DNA of 64,000 nucleotides from Arcuatula senhousia. Lineage: Eukaryota; Mollusca; Bivalvia; Mytilida; Mytilidae. The notes below the pieces were generated by a model that was given only the letters and a program-made list of their open reading frames with translations, searched no databases and was not told the DNA's origin. Shown piece by piece: positions 44,435 through 55,124 of the stretch. A program made the translations under genes and the position numbers. The stretch covers positions 53,480,686-53,544,685 of the forward strand of contig OZ020306.1 in the NCBI GenBank assembly GCA_963971305.1, written 5' to 3'. Each line of letters begins with the position of its first letter. Within the stretch, counting starts at the first letter, position 1.

Positions 44435-45550
44435 TCAGTGTACCTTAATTACCTCTGATGGGACTTTTGATTGAAAGCTGTAAGTAGCCCCGCCTCTGCG
44501 GGTAGAGAACATGGACCGATCTCTACCGGTTTTCTCTAAAATGCATTTCAAAAAGGAATTAAATTGAATGTATATAACAGGTGTGACTTTATTATTCTTT
44601 TTAAACATAAATGCTGGGTCGTCTTCAGATGCTGGAACCAATGTTAACATGTTTTCATAGGCTTAAATAGGACATAAGCATGAATTTGGGTTTCTGATTA
44701 ATGGAATTTTTAAAACCCGTTGTCCGAATTGTATAGTTTTTGACCACTCAAAAATAACAATAGCAACATTATTTTGTACAATTATTATGTCTCCCTCACT
44801 TTTGTGGGGAGACATCTTGTTTTTGTCGTGTCTGTCTGCCTGTCCGTCCGTCTGTCCGTCACAAAGTTTGTCAGCGCATCTCCTCTGAAACTTTAGAACC
44901 GAATTCAACGAAACTTGGTATATAGGAAGGACACCATATAAAGTTGTGCATGTTACCAGGAAATTTTGATCCTCAAATTATTGTGGGAGTTATGGCCCTT
45001 TGAACTTAGAACTTTTTGGTGAAATGGGGGGAGACATCGTTTTTGTAGGCAAGACAAACTTTAATTTTACCTCTAGTTAGGTGCTTTTTAGGGTCAAAGG
45101 TTGAAACACTATCAGGCACTAAATTTGATTTACGAGCTATTAAGAAGAAGGCAAATAAAACAAACACCAATAGGTAGCATCATTACAATTAGAAAAATCA
45201 AAAACATGCTTTATATCAAACAAAATAGCTGGTGTAATAGGCTGAGCTTGTTTGACAAGATAAGGATTACGCCTTGAAATACCCCTATATAACAACTGAA
45301 TTAAAAAATCATCAAGCTGAGGACACGGGAGTTGCAAGGTGCGGACGCCGCCTATGTAATTCTTTATAGCTGGAACAGATTTAAAGGAACGACTAAGAAA
45401 TTGGAAAAATAGGCAAATGGTTTCCAGGTCGACTGGAACGGCTATGAATTTGAAAAAGTTACCAAACAATAAAAATGTTCTCCAATGCACATTATTTTTT
45501 CTTGTACCATGTGCAAAAGCGGACCTAATACACTTTCACATCTTCTTTCA
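44435..45550 (-). pseudogene. Tyrosine recombinase of a mobile element, decayed
   Basis: Minus-strand order: AFAHGTRKNNVHW and a helical N-terminal core-binding domain (LETICLFFQFLSRSFKSV, KNYIGGVRTL); FFLIARKSNLVPDS with the probable box I arginine; then an H-family insertion (44786-45076). After it come FEWSKTIQFGQRV, VPASEDDPAFMF and STRRGGATYSFQSKVPSEVI, the R-R-G-G-A-T block holding the second catalytic arginine. The reading is broken by a stop near 45140, the insertion and a stop near 44660; the final tyrosine region is not identifiable. RRGGAT-type recombinases occur in DIRS/Ngaro and Crypton-like elements. No reverse transcriptase was found nearby, so the class is open. Confidence 0.7.
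44786..45076 (+). mobile_element. H-family Helentron-like element inside the recombinase
   Basis: Starts ATGTCTCCC with hairpin TCTCCC...GGGGAGA and a CTGTCCGTCCG tract; ends GGGGGGAGACAT, a tail and CTCTAG before TT. It splits the recombinase reading between its box I and later blocks. Same general layout as the other short families. Confidence 0.65.
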
Positions 45551-45559
45551 AATCTTTCA

Positions 45560-46071
45560 AAAGGTGGGGTACGTCTGAAATATAAAGGATGAAGTTACCA
45601 AGCGTGGGAATATCGGGAATTTACGTCCACGACATATACCTCGTTCAACTTAGAATTAGGACTCGCGACTGTTCGGTAAAATTCTTGACCATATTTGTCG
45701 TCCAAATGCCATCACAATGATAAATCAGCAATCCTGTCTTCGCTTCCAGAAAGGCACGGCTTTTCGGCATAGAAAGCTAGTAATTAGCCCTTCCAGCTGT
45801 ACATTACTGTATTATAGACGATTTTCTTAAGAAGTTGAAGCCTACCTTGCCTTTCAATACTGTCAATGTTGACCCTTCAAATAATTTCTAATTCACCAGT
45901 AACGAATTGTTTCATATCTAAATCGTGAAAATTTACATTTTCATTCATGAATTCTAACTGTAGAGCAGATTGTGGCCAGAGTAATTGGTGCTTAACTTTA
46001 CTGGAACTTCTGGCCTTTATTCCAGATTTAAGACTTTTAGCATAAAGAATCTTTAACTGTGATTGTTTCAC
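45560..46071 (-). pseudogene. Gag-like or accessory region of the recombinase element
   Basis: A 64-residue reading ([20 protein letters not shown], then [11 protein letters not shown]) is followed, after a frame change and stops, by [18 protein letters not shown] and DKYGQEFYRTVAS. It lies just upstream of the recombinase on the same strand. The GELEII...GRL-LLKK pattern looks like the region preceding the recombinase in molluscan and cnidarian mobile elements. I assign it from position and pattern only. Confidence 0.4.
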
Positions 46072-46241
46072 AATCCACGGTTCAGAAAATGATAGAATAA
46101 TTTATACGGTTACTCCGGAACTAAGCCATCTCTCTGTTGGAAACCGGACAAAACAACCGCTTTAGCCATGACAAGGTAGGACATTTCTTTAGTTTTTGCT
46201 ACTAGCAGCTCAAATAATTCAATACAAAGTATGCTTATTCT

Positions 46242-46925
46242 AAGGAGAACGGTTAAAAGATTTGTCCAGTGATGTCACTTTTTCAAATTGTTATTTGTTA
46301 TTTTGGTGAAAAGCGGACAAACGTGGAGTTTTACGTTGAAATTCTGAACTTTGTGTCAAAGTATTTAAAAAACAAATAGATTCCAAACCCTCAAGTGTAT
46401 ATTTTATGTATTTATATCACAAAAATGAACAAATTATTACAATCAGTCTGTTTGTTTATTTACATTGTTGCAAATTAATTATGACGGTATAAGCAGAAAT
46501 CTGCTGGGAAATTCTCGGAATAAGCCGTTAAGATGTCTCAAAAGACAAGACTAAGCCAAGGAGAACGGTTAAAAGATTTGTCCAGTGATGTCACTTTTTC
46601 AAATTGTTATTTGTAATTTTGGTGAAAAGGGGACAAACGTGGAGTTTTACGTTGGAATTCTGAACTTTGTGTCAAAGTATTTAAAAAACAAATAGATTCC
46701 GAACCCTCAAGTGTATATTTTATGTATTTATATCACAAAAATGAACAAATTATTACAATCAGGCTGTTTGTTTATTTACATTGTTGCAAATTAATTATGA
46801 CGGTATAAGCAGAAATCTGCTGGGAAATTCTCGGAATAAGCCGTTAAGATTTGGGGAAAGTATCAATGAAAATAGTTAAGTTTTGTCTCGTCTTTGACAG
46901 ATGTCTCAAAAGACAAGACTAAGCC
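46242..46925. repeat. Direct tandem duplication, period 316 bp
   Basis: 'AAGGAGAACGGTTAAAAGAT' begins at 46242 and again at 46558, and the ~300 bp that follow are nearly identical. The first copy lacks 54 bp (after AAGCCGTTAAGAT) that the second retains, the gap being bounded by AGAT. The end holds an inverted repeat (AGTTTTGTCT ... AGACAAGACT). Confidence 0.7.
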
Positions 46926-47335
46926 AAGGTATCGCGATTCATTCCGGCGGCGTCGACGTTCACAATAGTTAAAGTTTTTGAATAATTCTGTTTTATGCAA
47001 ACTAGTAATGATAAACCATTAATATTTAGTATAAAAGATCTGGTACACTATGCAGTTGGCAAGCCAACTTGCATTAGCATAAGCACAGATGAATAGCAAT
47101 CTATTTGTATGCTCCTGCAGTCTTTGTCTACTGGCCCTTGCAATTTTTTGCTGGTTTGGCCAATGTTAACCTTTTTTCTTAAGTCTGTTAAACATAAACA
47201 GTTATGGGACAACATTAATTCAAGCATTATGACATTGTAAACAAAACTGTAAAAATGGACCCAAAGCTGACTATCTGAAAGTAAACAGTTCGCAGTAATA
47301 CTAGTAGATGGAGTAACATCCGATCCAGTGAGTGT
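46926..47335. other. Non-coding sequence
   Basis: No repeat or gene recognised; the minus-strand ORF at 47048-47341 has no domain. Confidence 0.4.
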
Positions 47336-47990
47336 AGACACTGGTGCCCCACAGGTTCAGCATTAGGACTAAGACTCTTCATCTTTTACATCAACGACCT
47401 ACAGTCTTATAGAGCCATACAATCAACTTCATGGTCATAAACTAGGAGCAGAAAGATTAGCAAAATATCTTGGACTCACCTTCACCAACAAACTACTACG
47501 GCAAGAGCACATAAACAACACCTGTAACAAATCTAACAAAACCATCAGCTTCCTTTGCAGAAATGTAATTATCAGTTCAATTGTTTCAAAAGAAAAAAGA
47601 AAGGGCATATATTTCACTTGACAGACTCCTTAAGTTGAGTCCGCCAATACTGTTTTGACCCATACAAACAGTTCAACAAAAATCAAATTGAGTCTGTACA
47701 CCTCAACAGGCCTACATCACACCCGAGAACATTAAGAACAAGGAACAACAGAGCATTCCAAACAGCAGAATCGATACCAGGAAATTAAATTTCTTCCACA
47801 TAATAATTTGTACAAGGAATACACTACCATCAGACGTTGTAGAACTGGACTCAATTGAAGCCTTCGAAGCTACATGTAGGATAGTGTCTATGTGAAGAAC
47901 TAGTATCTGTCCCGATTATGGCTGCAATATCGCTACCAGGACTTGAAGCAAACAGCAATCAATCAATAAATCAATCAATCAGACTCACCT
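47336..47990 (+). mobile_element. LINE (CR1/L2-like) 3' fragment
   Basis: Across several frames on the + strand: a CCCCACAGGTTCAGC remnant of the reverse transcriptase P-Q-G motif, FYINDLQ, then a K-Y-L-G-L-type motif followed by an H-I-N block, and finally NTLPSDVVELDSIEAF, a typical C-terminal segment of chicken-repeat-type LINE polyproteins. It ends in AATC repeats (47952-47985), a common 3' tail for such elements. 5'-truncated and frameshifted; the catalytic DD box is missing. Confidence 0.7.
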
Positions 47991-48620
47991 GTAAATAGTT
48001 TTAAATTTTTTTTTTTTTTTTTGTATAAACAAGATTTAATCATCCATATGCACTAAAAGACCCCTTAGTCTATAACTATCGATATTAAGAATAAGTAGGG
48101 CATGCACATCAGTCAACATTGCATTATTTTCGAAACGACAAAGGAGGCAATTGAAATGCAGAAAAAAAAACAGAATTAACAACCACATATGATTTAGCAA
48201 AATCCTTTGAACGGATTCAAAGCAGATGTGTCTAGAAATGATGACATACTAAGTCCCTTCGTCGTGGTGCGGCGGTGGACAATTTTTTTTATATGAATCA
48301 TTGATTTTGACATCTCTTTAACCTAGAAATCTCACCGTGGTGGACTAGCACATGAATATCCGTTTACCATATCCTATGGGCTTAATAATCGCGTTTGTAA
48401 AATTTATTATGCTTATGTTGTTTTATTGTTCAATAGATAATATAGAATATATATAGTTTGCTTGAAAGCAATCAGCAACCATCAAAACAATCATTGCATT
48501 TCTAAAATATACCTTAGGCGACTTCTAAAATGATTAATATCTATAAACTTACTTCTACGTGTGTGTCTTGGCAACCTTTGTCCTTGTTTCACTGTTTAAC
48601 CTAACTGGACCCAGTTTTTA
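47991..48620. other. Non-coding intron sequence
   Basis: A T-run (48008-48021), otherwise AT-rich with nothing recognisable. Confidence 0.4.
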
Positions 48621-50335
48621 ATACGAACGCAAAAAATTTGCGGACGAAAAATGGTATGATGCTGTCGTCGTCTGTGTTGTTGTCAAGAACTTTAGTGTTC
48701 CCACAATATTTAAGTTCTAGTTATCCGATTGCTATGAAATTTAAAATGATGTTCCTTACCATTAAAGGATGGATGGGATTGATTTTTGGGGTTCCCCCTT
48801 TTTTCGTTTAGAAATTAGGGGCCAAAAAGGGGTAAAAATGCCGCTTTTTTGTTTGTTTCCACAATAACTCTTTGAAAATCTTTTCCTCCAAAACCACTCA
48901 AGGGATAGCTTTGAAACTTTGCACACTTCATCTATGGGATGTCCTCTACCAAGATTGCACAAATGGTGACAGCCGTCCAAACATCATGGCCGCAGTTACT
49001 AAAAATAGACCAGGGGGTCAGACTTCTGTTTTTGGCTTGTAAATTAAAAAGTATAAGAGATAGATGAAATCTGATGCCACACTACTGCTTCAGCATCAAA
49101 AGCTCTACAAAAGTCTCTATTGAGTCGAAGTTGTCAGATGACCCCTTATAGGAGTTATGGCCCCTTAAAGGTGAAAAATAGCATTTTTTCATGTTTTTGG
49201 CTTATGGAATGAAAACTATAGCAGATAGAGAGAAGCTGTTGCTTAAATGTTCAGCTCATAAAGCTCTACAAAAATAGGATCAATGTTGTCAGATGATTCC
49301 TTATAGGGGTAACGGCCCCTAAAATGATGTTTTTTTTTTCATGTTGTCTGTTAACTTTTTAGTGTTCAACAGGTGCAATAAGTTAAGTTCCAGTTATCCA
49401 ATTGCTATGAAATTTGACAATGATGTTCATTACCATAAAAGGATGAATGGGATTGATTTTGGGAGTCCCGCCATTATTCCTTTCAAAATTTATAGGGGCC
49501 AAAAAGGGGCCAAAAATGCTACTTTTATGTTTGTTGGCACGATAACTTTAGTTCTTGTTATCTGGGCATTGCTTTGTAATTTGGCAATAATGTTCCTTAC
49601 CATAAAAAGATGAATGGGATTGATTTTGGGGGTCTCCCCTATTTTCGTTTAAAAATTAGGGGCCCAAAGGGGCAAAAAAAATTCAAATATTGTATTTTTT
49701 CCACTAGAACTTTAATCCTAGTTGGCCTATTGCTGTGAAATTTGTCTAGAATGTTCCTTACAATAAAAGATTGAACCTGATGAATTTTCGCACCCCCTCC
49801 CTTTTTCCCCTGTTATGTAATTTTGGGTCAAAAGGGGCCAAAATCGAAACTTTTTCATTTGCGGTCCGAGTTTGAATTTTTTTTTGCTTGTTTGTTCTAA
49901 TCAAATAGCGGATACAAAATTAACAATTAATTTTTATGTCCCCCCATTTTTCCCCCTATTAAGTAATTAGGGGCCAAAATCGAAATTTTTTTATTTGTGG
50001 TACGATTTTGAACATTTTTTTTGCATGTTCTTGTCAAATAGCGGATACAAAATTGAGAATTATTTTTGTGACCCCTTTTTTCTCACCTACTATGTAATAA
50101 TGGGCGAAAATTGAAACTTTTTTATTCGTTCAAACCTCACCAAAAAACTCCAGTAACCAAAACTCATCAATCCACAATAGGCTTTTAAAATGTGAGTGGA
50201 AAGACCACCATAAGCTGCATGTGTCAAAAACCTTTGTCAGTCTGCATGAGTCCAGAACAATTGACTTTCCATATTGGGCCTAAAACGTACAGGGTTCAAC
50301 ATGCTGCGGTCGTATCATGCTGAGCTGGGCGAAGC
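48621..50335 (+). mobile_element. G-family Helentron-like element, copy 2 (mosaic)
   Basis: Diverged 5' end ATACGAACGC with a GTCGTCGTC array. Body units contain 'ATTGCTATGAAATTT', 'GGATTGATTTTGGGG' and GGGGCCAAAA. A B/A-like core segment is embedded at 48862-49345. It ends CTGCGGTCGTAT and the hairpin end GCTGAGCTGGGCGAAGC. ORFs inside are repeat-derived. Confidence 0.6.
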
Positions 50336-50738
50336 TTTTTATCCCTATTTGATAAAAATTACTTTTTAGAACTTATTACCCAAATCTTTCATATATGTTT
50401 TATTTTCATATGTAACCATTTTCACATGTAAAATACATTTTTTAGGGCCGAATTAATACCTTTTCCAAATATTCAAAGCTTAACAACCAATTTACCAACA
50501 AAATAATTCTATCAGTTTTTCTTGCGTGACAATCAGGATCACTCAACTCGAACACAGAAACCTGAACATTAGCCCGTGAAGACCGTTTACCCAAAAATTT
50601 GTACTTCTGAGATTTGCTACTGAACCTTATAGGGATAGATTAAAAGTCTTCTTCTGAATTAGATCTTGAATCTGAACACAAACCTCAGCTAATTTACCGA
50701 GTTGCTGTCAACAGTTTTGTTTCAATCTTTCATTTTTT
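50336..50738. other. Non-coding intron sequence
   Basis: No feature recognised. Confidence 0.4.
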
Positions 50739-53314
50739 ATACGACCGCAATTTTTTTTCGATCGTATTATGTTATGGCGATGTCGTTGTTGTTGTCGTCT
50801 GTAGACACTTTGGTTTCCGTGCGATAACTTTAGTTTTAGTTAACCAATTATTATAAAATTTTGATATGATGTTTATAACTACTAAAAGAAGCTTGGTTTT
50901 GCATTTAGGGTTTCTGGACTCTACCGTTTAAGAAATAAAGGGCCAAATGGGGCAAAAATGGGTATATGGACAAAACGTCTGTAGAATGTTTAATTTTCAT
51001 CCGATTTTGATCTATCTTTTTTTATTGTATTCCTCAATAAATTCTGTCAACAAAATGTAACAACAGTTTTGATGTATCTTGAACCGTTACATTGCTATAA
51101 GGGGTCAAAAAGAGGCCACACCCCAAAAAATCGACTTTTTAGCTCACCTGGAAAGGTCCATGTGAGCTATTGCCATCACTTGGCGTCCGTCGTCGTCGTC
51201 GTCGTCCGTTAACAATTTTTCAAAAATCTTCTCCTCTGAAACTACTGAACAGAATTGAATGAAACTTGGTATGATTGATCCTTAGGGTGTCCTGCACCAA
51301 ACTTGTGTTTGGAATTTTGATCTGTCAAAAAACATGGCCGCCGTTACTAAAAATAGACTAGGGGGGGTCAGACTATTGTTTTTGGCTTATAAATCAAAAA
51401 GTATAAGAGATATAGGAAATCTGAGGCCACGCTACTGATTCAGCATCAAAAGCTCTACAAAAGTCTCCATTTGGTCAAAGTTGTCAGATGACCCCTTATA
51501 GGGGTTACGGCCCCTTAAAGGTGAAAAATAGCATTTTTTCATGTTTTTGGCCTACAGAATGAAAACTATTGCAGATAGAGATTAGCTGTTGCTTGCTTAA
51601 ATGTTTAGCTCATTTAGCTCTACGAAAGTCTCCATAGGGTGGAAGTTGTCAGATGACCCCTTATAGGGGTTACGGCCCCTTAAAGGTTAAAAATAGCCAT
51701 TTTTCATGTTTTTGGCCTACAGAATGAAAACTATTGCAGATAGAGATTAGCTGTTGCTTGCTTAAATGTTTAGCTCATTTAGCTCTACAAAAGTCTCCAT
51801 AGGGTTGAAGTTGTCAGATGACCCCTTATAGGGGTTACGGCCCTTGAAAAATAGCGTTTTTTCATGTTTTTGTCCTACAGAATGGAAACTATTGCACATA
51901 GAGATTAGCTGTTGCTTGCGTAAATGTTCAGCTCATTTAGCTCTACAAAATTCTCCATAGGGTCCAAGTTGTCAGATGACCCCTTATAGGGGTTACGGCT
52001 CTTGAAAAATAGCGATTTTTCATGTTTTTGTCCTACAGAATGAAAACTATTGCAGATAGAGATTAGCTGTTGCTTGCTTAAATGTTCAGCTCATTTAGCT
52101 CTACAAAATTCTCCATAGGGTCGAAGTTGTCAGATGACGCCTTATAAGGGTTACGGCCCCTGAAAAAAGCGATTTTTCATGTTTTTGGCCTACAGAATGA
52201 AAACTATTGCAGATAGAGATTAGCTGTTGCTTGCTTAAATGTTCAGCTCATTTAGCTCTACAAAAGTCTCCATAGGGTCGAAGTTGTCAGATGACTCCTT
52301 ATAGGGGTTATGGCCCCTTATAGGTGAAAAATGGTGTTTTTGGCCTATAGAATGAAAACTATTACAGGTATAGAAAAGCTGTTGCTTGCTTAAATGTTCA
52401 GCTCATTTAGCTCTACAAAAGTATAGGGTCAGCATCAAGACCAGGCGAGCGATTCAGGCTCCTGGGAGCCTCTTGTTTTATTTGTGGTCCGATTTTCAAA
52501 ATCTTTTTTTCATTGGAATCCTTGTAAAAATCCCTGCTGCGTTTTTCAATCAGATTTGCAATATCTCATACCGTTATTGAGAATTTAGGGGTCAAAGGGG
52601 CCAAAAACAACAATTATAAGAGTTTGTCTTGGCAATTAGTTTTATTAAAAAACAATTAATTTCAGTGGGTTGACCAATTGTTACATTTTGTTTTAAAATG
52701 ATCGATGTTTCTAACCACCACAGAAAGTTTCCTCATGTATTAAGGGATTTTTGCCCCTATCATTTCAAAGAAAAGGGACCAAAAAGGGGAAACTGGATGT
52801 TAAGACAAAATTCTGTAGAACATTATCTTTCATACAATTTGTCATTTTTTTCCATTGTAATCCGAAATAAATTCTGTCAGGAAAATGTAACGACAGTTTT
52901 GAAGTAAATTGTACTGTTACATTGCTATCAGGAGTCAAAAAGGGGCCACACCCAAAAAATCAACTTTTTTATTTGGAGTCCAATTTTGAAAATCTTTTTT
53001 TCATTGGAATCCTTGTTAAATCCATGCCATCATTTTCCATTCAGGTTAGCTTTATCTTACCAATTTGGGGAAATTAGGGATCAAAGGGACCAAAAGCGCA
53101 TCACGAGTTTTCCTTGAAGGTTGGTATAGACTACATAAATCTGTTAACAAAATTCAAATATGCAATTCAAAGTCCTTTAAAGAATGCATGTGTCAAAAAG
53201 CTTTGTGTGTCCACCATGGGCTGTATGTGTCCAAAGTATTTGACAATCCATATTGGGCTGCAAATGCACAGGGTTCAACATGTTGCGGTTGTATCGTGCT
53301 GCGCTTGGCGTAGC
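50739..53314 (+). mobile_element. G-family Helentron-like element, copy 3, with nested B element
   Basis: 5' end ATACGACCGCAA with CGATCGTAT hairpin partner; GTCGTTGTTG tract; body collinear with 30489-31441. Interrupted at 51141 in 'AATCGACTTTTT' and resumed at 52476 as TTTTATTTGTGGTCCG, the same text that is uninterrupted at 30900. 3' end TTGCGGTTGTAT and GCTGCGCTTGGCGTAGC. Confidence 0.75.
51141..52475 (+). mobile_element. B-family element nested in the G element
   Basis: Complete: AGCTCACCTGG hairpin, CGTCGTCGTC array, six ~155-165 bp cores, CAGGCGAGC (one change), AGGCTCCTGGGAGCCT and CTTG. The uninterrupted G copy at 30.9 kb shows the exact empty site. Confidence 0.8.
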
Positions 53315-53941
53315 TTTTTATCTTAAGTGAACTTACCTAGCACGTGGAGGCCAAATGACAGGGCATTGTTGATATTGGCTATATTTGGGTGAACTGAAAA
53401 ACACAAAGAAAATGCTCTGGCAAAACCGATCAAGTGTACACGTACAAAATACTAAAATTATTTATCTAGATGCTGCTATGCCTTACTAAGCAAATGAATG
53501 TGTAGTTTAGGCTCCAAATAGACTGAAAAAAGATGTTAAAATGTCAGTCATTTTTTCTGAAGTGTAAAGATGAACCTTGCGTAATTAAACATTACTTTCA
53601 TTTGATTAAAATTGTAAGTGAACATAAAAAAAATATTTTTAAACATAATGAAATAAAGAAAGATATCATGAATCATATTATTTGTACAGAAAGATTGCTA
53701 TTTTTCTGTATTCCTAACACTTTGCTCTTTGCTCTTAAATGTTTACTTAACTAGATTGAAGAATATGCTTTTATATTGTTTAATAATAACATGTTCAAAC
53801 TTGATATCCTGTATTTTTGTTATTCAGTAGCCAAATTCCTTAGTGGATTTTTGTGTTGACCATTTGAACATTTTTAGACTATTTCTTTTGTAGAGTTGAG
53901 TGTAAATAATTAAGAATATTATAAACCTTTTACTTTACCAG
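53315..53941. other. End of the host intron
   Basis: AT-rich sequence ending in a polypyrimidine tract and acceptor (TTTTACTTTACCAG) at 53941. No repeat family recognised. Confidence 0.5.
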
Positions 53942-54084
53942 ATTTTGGTGTTGATCATTTAGAAGATTTTATGGCCAAAACAAAGAAATGTACTTGGTTG
54001 ATGAGTAATGTTAAGGACAACTTATCAGAAAGCCCATTGGCTGACGGAAAGATTCAACATGTTATAAACTCACATGGCATAAAG
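53942..54084 (+). CDS. Metallophosphoesterase (5'-nucleotidase / UshA family), following exon
   Basis: A 143-nt exon bounded by CAG before it and GTAAAG after it. It takes the last two bases of the codon begun by the exon at 33451-33537 and ends on a complete codon, giving 48 residues without a stop. It begins DFGVDHLEDFMAKTKK, then CTWLMSNVKD, and ends KIQHVINSHGIK. In this family GNHD/E is followed at once by FDFG, a Leu-rich helix, an NV/NI strand and a loop before the next strand; this sequence follows that order. The next exon (expected to start with a G-L-hydrophobic strand) was not found before 64000. The ~48-residue piece is intact and its splice sites are canonical, so the gene is probably functional. 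Confidence 0.88.
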
Positions 54085-55124
54085 GTAAAGTTTTAACTTC
54101 ACTTTACAGGGATAGTCACATTGTCAAACTTCATAGTTCATCAGTAAGGCAGATGATTAGAAAAGTGAACTTAAGATACATATTAGATGATTTTTGGTAA
54201 CTGTAAACAATATTGTATCTGTAGTCTAAGAAGCATAGTTCTAGGTTAACACTTTGATTTTCTAAACATAAATTAAGGCTATTAAAACACCCTTCCTAAT
54301 GCTAATGTGCTGGTTGCAAATGGCATAAATTAGGACGATTCAAACTTTGCAAGGTAAGAAAAACATCATTATGAAATTATTATTTAATGACAATTATTCA
54401 TATTAATTGTAGTTTATAATATGTCATTATACAACTTTCTTTAGTTTTTAGGCAGAGCCTTATAGAGTCATATAACTATCTGATTTTCGCGTTTTTTTTC
54501 GTTGAGACGGGGTAAATCGGTCAGTCAATATTGCTACCAGAGGATCTATTATAGAACATTAATCTTGTATTGTATTTTAAATGTTATACGAATTGTCTAA
54601 AATAAGAGGTACATATTTATACCCCAAACATTAATGCGATATAAATGTGCACTACATATCGTGTATTAATACTCGTTAATGTTTACTTAAGCATTGTTGA
54701 CCTTTGACCTTTGATCAAGTGGGCGGAGCTAAATTACAGATTGAGCTAACAAACAAAACTGATGTGCTATGTTTCAAGTTTATGAAACACAGATTGTTCT
54801 TTATTTTGAGTGCTTAGATTTACATTATGTAGCTCTGCCTTTTAACGCTTTAGCGCTTTGATTATTAGTTCTTGGTTGAATCAAACATGCTGTGACGTAA
54901 TTATCTATTATGCAAACTTTCTATAAGTAGGTCATACGTCATCACTTCAGCTTCCCTCTGCAGATAAGATTGATCAATGTTTTTTTCGCCTCTCTTAATC
55001 ATCATGATTTTGAAAGTTTTGGACAATATTTTTGCTTCTTTATTATGAATTGACATTCTTTATTATTTTATTGGAGTGTTTTCATGTTTAAATCAACGAT
55101 TTCTTTCGCTTATATTGGATTTTT
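54085..55124. other. Next host intron, first part
   Basis: Starts with the donor GTAAAG. AT-rich and low-copy; no exon recognised. Confidence 0.45.

Noticed and set aside
44663..44908. 81-residue ORF with a DGQTDGQADR motif
   Set aside because: It runs across the junction between the H-family element and the recombinase remnant; the repeated Asp-Gly-Gln comes from the CCGT microsatellite.
46912..46940. Possible first coding exon (ATGTCTCAAAAGACAAG followed by GTATCG)
   Set aside because: Nine codons only, within a duplicated repeat with an inverted-repeat end; no downstream exon.
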